From assembly GCA_024362935.1 (NCBI GenBank), contig JANCRA010000120.1, forward strand, positions 193,501 to 257,500: a stretch of DNA of 64,000 nt. The letters are read 5' to 3'. The notes below the pieces were generated by a model that was given only the letters and a program-made list of their open reading frames with translations, was not told the origin of the DNA and did not search any database. How positions within the stretch are numbered: the first letter of the stretch is position 1; each line of letters begins with the position of its first letter. A program made the position numbers and the translations under genes. This document shows positions 57,827 through 64,000 of this stretch, one piece after another. Source of the stretch: Setophaga petechia (lineage: Eukaryota; Chordata; Aves; Passeriformes; Parulidae).

Positions 57827-60800
57827 TACTTGAAAGGAAGGCGTCTTAGACAACTTTCTTTTACTTTTTGCAAAACACACTGCAGTCCTCTGTGCAACTT
57901 CTAGAGCACGATAGGAGATCTTTAGTGAGAGGAAGGTTTTCTCCTGGCGAGACAGAGTGAAAAAGCTATTTGATCAGATGTAGGTGACAAGAAACACTTA
58001 CTGCAGTGCACTGAAAAGCTTACTGCTACACAGCACTGCGATTGTGTTAGCAGCCTGCAAAGTGCTAGAAAACAATACTTTCCCACTCTCTTGCCTTTCC
58101 CTTCACATTAATACTTGAAAGGAAGGCGTCTTAGACAACTTTCTTTTACATTTTGCAAAACACACTGCAGCCCTCTGTGCAACTTCTACAACACGATGGA
58201 AGTTGTTTAGTGAGCAGGAACGTTTTCCCCTTGCGAGACAAAGGGAAAAAGCTATTTGCTCAGATGTAGTTATCAAGAAACACTTACTGCCATGCACTGA
58301 CAAGCTAATTGCTACACAGCACTGCGATTGTGTTAGCAGCTTGCAAAGTGCTAGAAAACAGTACTTTCCCACTCTCTTGCCTTTCCCTTCACATTAATAC
58401 TTGAAAGGAAGGCGTCTTAGACAACTTTCTTTTTCTTGCTGCAAAACACACTGCAGCCCTCTGTGCAACTTCTACAACACGATAGGAAATGTTTAGTGAG
58501 CAGGAAGGTTTTCTCCTTGCGAGACATAGTGAAAAAGCTTTTTGCTTAGATATAGGTGACAAGAAACACTTACTGCAGTGCACTGAACAGCTAATTGCAA
58601 CACAAAACTGCGATTGTGTCAGCAGCTTGCAAAGTGCTAGAAAACAGTACTTTCCCACTCTCTTGCCTTTCCCTTCACATTAATACTTGAAAGGAAGGCG
58701 TCTTAGACAACTTTCTTTTTCTTGCTGCAAAACACACTGCAGCCCTCTGTGCAACTTCTAGAACACGATAGAAGCTGTTTAGTGAGCAGCAACATTTTCC
58801 CCTTGCGAGACAAGGTGAAAAAGCTATTTGCTCAGATGTAGGTATCAAGAAACACTTACTGCCGTGCACTGACAAGCTAATTGCTACACAGCACTGCGAT
58901 TGTGTTAGCAGCTTGCAAAGTGCTAGAAAACAGTACTTTCCCACTCTCTTGCCTTTCCCTTCACATTAATACTTGAAAGGAAGGCATCTTAGACAACTTT
59001 TTTTTCTTGTTACAGAACACACTGCAGCCCTCTGTGCAACTTCTAGAACACGATAGGAAATGTTTAGTGAGCAAGAAGGTTTTCTCCTTGCGAGACAGAG
59101 TGAAAAACCTATTTGCTAAGATGTAGGTGACAAGAAACACTTACTGCAGTTCACTGACAAGCTAACTGCTACACAGCACTGCGATTGTGTTAGCAGCCTG
59201 CAAAGTGGTAGAAAACTACTTTCCCACTCTCTTGCCTTTCCCTTCACATTAATACTTGAAAGGAAGGCATCTTAGACAACTTTCTTTTTCTTGTGTCAAA
59301 AAACTCTGCAGCCCTCTCTGCAACATCTACAACACGATGGAAGTTGTTTAGTGAGCAGGAAGGTTTTCTCCTTGCGAGACATAGTGAAAAAGCTTTTTGC
59401 TTAGATGTAGGTGACAAGAAACACTTACTGCAGTGCACTGAACAGCTAACTGCTACACAGAACTGGGATTGTGTTAGCAGCTTGCAAAGTGCTAGAAAAC
59501 AGTACTTTCCCACTCTCTTGCTTTCCCTTCACATTAATACCTGAAAGGAGGGCGTCTTAGACAACTTTCTTTTACATTTTGCAAAGCACACTGCAGCCGT
59601 CTGTGCAACTTCTACAACACGATGGAAGTTGTTTATTGAGCAGCAACGTTTTCCCCTTGCGAGACAAAGTGAAAAAGCTATTTGCTCAGATGTAGGTATC
59701 AAGAAACACTTACTGCCGTGCAATGACAAGCTAATTGCTACACAGCACTGCGATTGTGTTAGCAGCTTGCAAAGGGCCAGAAAACAGTACTTTCCCACTC
59801 TCTTGCTTTTCCCTTCACATTAATACTTGAAAGGAAGGCGTCTAAGACAACTTTCTTTTTCCTGTTACAGAACACACTGCAGCCCTCTGTGCAACTTCTA
59901 CAACACGATGGAAGTTGTTTAGTGACCAGCAACGTTTTCCCCTTGCGAGACAAAGTGAAAAATCTATTTGCTTAGATGTAGGTGACAAGAAACACTTACT
60001 GCCGTGCACTGACAAGCTAATTGCTACACAGTACTGCGATTGTGTTAGCAGCTTGCAAAGTGCTAGAAAACAGTACTTTCCCACTCTCTTGCTTTTCCCT
60101 TCACATTAATACTTGAAAGGAAGGCGTCTAAGACAACTTTCTTTTTCCTGTTACAGAACACACTGCAGCCGTCTGTGCAACTTCTACAACACGATGTAAG
60201 TTGTTGAGTGAGCAGGAACGTTTTCCCCTTGCGAGACAAAGGGAAAAAGCTATTTGCTCAGATGTAGTTATCAAGAAACACTTACTGCCGTGCACTGACA
60301 AGCTAATTGCTACACAGCACTGCCATTCTGTTAGCAGCTTGCAAAGTGCTAGAAAACAGTACTTTCCCACTCTCTTGCCTTTCCATTCACATTAATACTT
60401 GAAAGGAAGGCGTCTTAGACAACTTTCTTTTTCTTGCTGCAAAACACACTGCAGCCCTCTGTGCAACTTCTACAACAGGATAGGAGATGTTTAGTGAGCA
60501 AGAAGGTTTTCTCCTTGCGAGACAGAGTGAAAAAGCTATTTGCTTAGATGTAGGTGACAAGAAACACTTACTGCAGTGCACTGAAAAGCTAACTGCTACA
60601 CAGCACTGCGATTGTGTTAGCAGCCTGCAAAGTGGTAGAAGACTACTTTCCCACTCTCTTGCCTTTCCCTTCACATTAATACTTGAAAGGAAGGCATCTT
60701 AGACAACTTTCTTTTTCTTGTGTCAAAAAACTCTGCAGCCCTCTCTGCAACATCTGCAACACGATGGAAGTTGTTTAGTGAGCAGGAAGGTTTTCTCCTT

Positions 60801-63533
60801 GCGTGACATAGTGAAAAAGCTCTTTGCTTAGATGTAGGTGACAAGAAACACTTACTGCAGTGCACTGACAAGCTAATTGCTACACAGCACTGCGATTGTG
60901 TCAGCAGCTTGCAAAGTGCGAGGAAACAGTACTTTCCCACTCTCTTGCTTTCCCTTCACATTAATACTTGAAAGGAAGGCGTCTTAGACAACTTTCTTTT
61001 ACATTTTGCAAAACACACTGCAGCCCTCTGTGCAACTTCTACAACACGATGGAAGTTGTTTAGTTAGCAGCAACGTTTTCCCCTTGCGAGACAAAGTGAA
61101 AAAGCTATTTGCTCAGAGGTAGTTATCAAGAAACACTTACTGCCGTGCACTGAACAGCTAATTGCTACACAGAACTGGGATTGTGTTAGCAGCTTGCAAA
61201 GTGCTAGACAACAGTACGTTCCCACTCTCTTGCTTTCCCTTCACATTAATACTTGAAAGGAAGGCGTCTTAGACAAGTTTCTTTTACATTTTGCAAAACA
61301 CACTGCAGCCCTCTGTGCAACTTCTACAACACGATGGAAGTTGTTTAGTGAGCAGCAACGTTTTCCCCTTGCGATACAAAGTGAAAAAGCTATTTGCTCA
61401 GATGTAGGTATCAAGAAACACTTACTGCCGTGCACTGACAAGCTAACTGCTACACAGCACTGCGATTGTGTTAGCAGCCTGCAAAGTGCTAGAAAACAGT
61501 ACTTTCCCACTCTCTTGCCTTTCCCTTCACATTAATATTTGAAAGGAAGGCGTCTTAGACAACTTTCTTTTTCTTGCTGCAAAACACACTGCAGCCCTCT
61601 GTGCAACTTCTAGAACACGATAGGTAATGTTTAGTGAGCAAGAAGGTTTTCTCCTTGCGAGACAGAGTGATAAAGCTATTTGCTTAGATGTAGGTGACAA
61701 GAAACACTTACTGCAGTGCACTGAAAAGCTAACTGCTACACAGCACTGCGATTGTGTTAGCAGCCTGCAAAGTGGTAGAAGACTACTTTCCCACTCTCTT
61801 GCCTTTCCCTTCACATTAATACTTGAAAGGAAGGCATCTTAGACAACTTTCTTTTTCTTGTGTCAAAAAACTCTGCAGCCCTCTCTGCAACATCTGCAAC
61901 ACGATGGAAGTTGTTTAGTGAGCAGGAAGGTTTTCTCCTTGCGAGACATAGTGAAAAAGCTCTTTGCTTAGATGTAGGTGACAAGAAACGCTTACTGCAG
62001 TGCACTGACAAGCTAACTGCTACACAGCGCTGCGATTGTGTCAGCAGCTTGCAAAGTGCGAGGAAACAGTACTTTCCCACTCTCTTGCTTTCCCTTCACA
62101 TTAATACTTGAAAGGAAGGCGTCTTAGACAACTTTATTTACATTTTGCAAAGCACACTGCAGCCGTCTGTGCAACTTCTACAACACGATGGAAGTTGTTT
62201 AGTGAGCAGCAACGTTTTCCCCTTGCGAGACAAAGTGAAAAAGCTATTTGCTCAGATGTAGGTATCAAGAAACACTTACTGCCGTGCACTGACAAGCTAA
62301 TTGCTACACAGCACTGCGATTGTGTTAGCAGCTTGCAAAGTGCTAGAAAACAGTACTTTCCCACTCTCTTGCTTTTCCCTTCACATTAATACTTGAAAGG
62401 AAGGCGTCTAAGACAACTTTCTTTTTCCTGTTACAGAACACACTGCAGCCCTCTGTGCAACTTCTACAACACGATGGAAGTTGTTTAGTGACCAGCAACG
62501 TTTTCCCCTTGCGAGACAAAGTGAAAAAGCTATTTGCTTAGATGTAGGTGACAAGAAACACTTACTGAAGTGCACTGAACAGCTAATTGCTACACAGCAC
62601 TGCGATTGTGTTAGCAGCTTGCAAAGTGCTAGAAAACAGTACTTTCCCACTCTCTTGCCTTTCCCTTCACATTAATACTTGAAAGGAAGGCGTCTTAGAC
62701 AACTTTCTTTTTCTTGTTACAGAACACACTGCAGCCCTCTGTGCAACTTCTAGAACACGATAGGAAATGTTTAGTGAGCCGGAAGGTTTTCTCCTTGCGA
62801 GACATAGTGAAAAAGCTATTTGCTTAGATGCAGGTGACAAGAAACCCTTACTGCAGTGCAGTGACAATTTAATTGGTACACAGCACTGGGATTGTGTTTG
62901 CAGCTCTCAAAGTGATAGAAAACAGTACTTTCCCACTCTCTTGCCTTTCCCTTCACATTAGTACTTGAAAGGAAGGCGTCTTAGACAACTTTCTTTTTCT
63001 TGCTGCAAAACACACTGCAGCCCTCTGTGCAACTTCTAGAACACGATAGGTAATGTTTAGTGAGCAAGAAGGTTTTCTCCTTGCTAGACAGAGTGATAAA
63101 GCTATTTGCTTAGATGTAGGTGACAAGAAACACTTACTGCAGTGCACTGAAAAGCTAACTGCTACACAGCACTGCGATTGTGTTAGCAGCCTGCAAAGTG
63201 CTAGAAAACAGTACTTTCCCACTCTCTCGCCTTTCCATTCACATTAATACTTGAAAGGAAGGCGTCTTAGACAACTTTCTTTTTCTTGTTAGAGAACATT
63301 CTGAAGCCCTCTGTTCAACATCTACAACACGATGGAAGTTGTTTAGTGAGCATGAAGGTTTTCTCCTTGCGAGACATAGTGAAAAAGCTATTTGCTTAGA
63401 TGTAGGTGACAAGAAACACGTACGGCAGTGCAGTGACAAGTCAATTGGTACACAGCACTGGGATTGTGTTAGCAGCTCTCAAAGTGATAGAAAACAGTAC
63501 TTTCCCACTCTCTTGCCTTTCCCTTCGCATTAA
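57827..63533 (+). repeat. Canonical array segment 10 (20 monomers)
   Basis: Class order is A' A B B D C A D D B C A A B C A'' D D B F. The B-C pair at 60396-60964 recurs at 61536-62104, separated by two A monomers that resemble those at 40783 and 41068. From about 61.5 kb the order B C A'' D D B F followed by a block matches 49.2-51.2 kb at a fixed offset of 12308. A third instance of that module therefore enters block 10. Confidence 0.95.
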
Positions 63534-64000
63534 TACTTGAAAGGAAGGCGTCTTAGACAACTTTCTTTTTCTTGCTGCAAAACATTCTGCAGCCCTCTGT
63601 GCAACCTGTACAGCACGATGGAAGTTGTTTAATGAGCAGGAACATTTTCTCCTGGCGAGACAGAGTGAAAAAGCTTTTTGCTTAGATGTAGGTTACCACA
63701 GGCAGTTACTGCAGTGCACTGCAAAGCTAATAGATGCACAACACTGGGATTGTGTGCCCAGCTTGCAAAGTGATAGAAAACAGTACCTTTCCACTCTTCC
63801 TGCCTTTTCCATGCACATTACTATTCGAATGGAAAGAATTTTAGACAACTTTCTTTGGCTTCTTGCAAAACACTCTGCACACCTGCCTGCAATCTCTAGA
63901 AGTCGATGGGAGATATTTTCTGAACTGGCTCAGTTTCTCTTTGCAAGACATGGGGAAAAAGCAATTTGCTTCGATATAGGTGAAAAGAGGCACCTACTAC
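63534..64000 (+). repeat. Divergent block 10, truncated by the window end
   Basis: Unit 1 and part of unit 2 are present. It matches blocks 8 and 9 (TCTCCTGGCGAGACAGAGTG, GCTTCGATATAGG) and follows an F monomer. The window stops before units 3-5, so a tenth CpG module would be expected about 840-1040 bp beyond the edge. Confidence 0.93.

Larger units (their letters stand above)
54914..59930 (+). repeat. 5014-bp segmental tandem repeat, copy 2 (contains block 9)
   Basis: Same order as copy 1. Differences include CAGTTCACTGACAAGC near 59150 (copy 1 has CAGTGCACTGACAAGC), AGGAGATCTTTAGTG near 57911 (others GAGATGTTTAGTG), and GGAGGATTTTTGTG near 57474 in block 9. The match fades in the D monomer at 59824, where GAAAAATCTATTTGCTTAG replaces GAAAAAGCTATTTGCTCAG. 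Confidence 0.9.
1..64000. repeat. Megasatellite array of 286-bp monomers with interspersed divergent CpG-bearing blocks
   Basis: Every part of the window aligns to the same roughly 286-bp unit, except nine 200-bp GC-rich modules. Landmarks present in nearly every monomer are GAAGGCGTCTTAGACAAC, GTGCAACTTCTA, GAAAAAGCT, AAGAAACACTTACTG and GAAAACAGTACTTTCCCAC. Canonical monomers look about 90-97% alike by eye; block units are roughly 80% like canonical ones. All copies run head to tail in one orientation, and no inversion was seen. Both window ends lie inside repeat (the right end inside a block), so the true array is longer than 64 kb. Such strict tandem order is known for satellite and macrosatellite DNA evolving by unequal exchange and conversion. 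The family was not recognised. Confidence 0.98.

Noticed and set aside
1..64000. Hundreds of 64-95-codon open frames on both strands as genes
   Set aside because: They repeat every 286 bp, mostly start at TTG or GTG, overlap each other on opposite strands and arise from the satellite itself. Only the longer ATG frames in blocks are mentioned, at low confidence.
1..64000. CRISPR array
   Set aside because: The repeat unit is 286 bp with no short-repeat/unique-spacer pattern; the whole unit is repeated, and the context is eukaryotic satellite.
1..64000. Polyadenylation signals defining transcript ends
   Set aside because: I found no AATAAA or ATTAAA in the monomer consensus or the blocks on the + strand, so no transcript end is proposed.

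Overview
The whole 64-kb window is one uninterrupted tandem-repeat array. I see no unique flanking DNA, no conventional gene, no rRNA or tRNA, and no recognisable transposon. The basic unit is 286 bp; successive copies of landmarks such as TACTTGAAAGGAAGG recur every 286 bp (for example 107, 393, 679 and so on to 5541 without a single indel). I count about 173 canonical monomers plus ten blocks of divergent monomers. The host is most likely a eukaryote with a methylated genome, probably a vertebrate. Canonical monomers are CpG-poor (about 3-5 CpG per 286 bp, many TG/CA), yet one short module is packed with CpG in the style of a vertebrate CpG-island promoter. The species and satellite family are not recognised.

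Layout: canonical arrays alternate with a roughly 1.59-kb divergent block. A block has five units (288, 286, 287, 285 and 441 bp); the fifth carries a 200-bp GC-rich, CpG-dense module that replaces about 55 bp of the monomer. Blocks lie at 5541-7127, 10558-12144, 15576-17162, 22022-23608, 29327-30913, 34629-36215, 45642-46942 (one unit short), 51226-52812, 56240-57826 and 63534-64000 (cut by the window end). The arrays between them hold 12, 12, 17, 20, 13, 33, 15, 12 and 20 monomers. Block plus array forms an irregular higher-order repeat of 5.0-11.0 kb, a macrosatellite-like organisation.

I sorted monomers by the sequence just after ACAACTTTC, and use these letters below: A (TTTTACATTTTGCAAAAC), A' (TTTTACTTTTTGCAAAAC), A'' (TTATTTACATTTTGC), B (TTTTTCTTGCTGCAAAAC), C (CTTGTGTCAAAAAACTC with GGCATC upstream), E (like C but with GGCAAC and GCGTTCTCTGC), D (TTGTTACAGAACAC or variants) and F (TTGTTAGAGAACA). 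Left and right halves of monomers are freely recombined between classes. Larger segmental duplications overlie this: three tandem copies of a 6.4-7.3-kb unit (about 12.6-32.7 kb), a 5014-bp tandem pair (about 49.9-59.9 kb), a 1430-bp pair, a 1142-bp pair and a 572-bp pair.

The best candidates for function are the nine CpG modules, each with an ETS-like motif, an E2F-like motif and a consensus-like 5' splice site just downstream. Next are the divergent units, which keep long ATG-initiated open frames (126 codons identical in eight blocks, 132 codons in the seventh) unlike the interrupted canonical monomers. A transcribed, possibly coding-derived macrosatellite is a reasonable hypothesis; nothing here proves transcription or translation.
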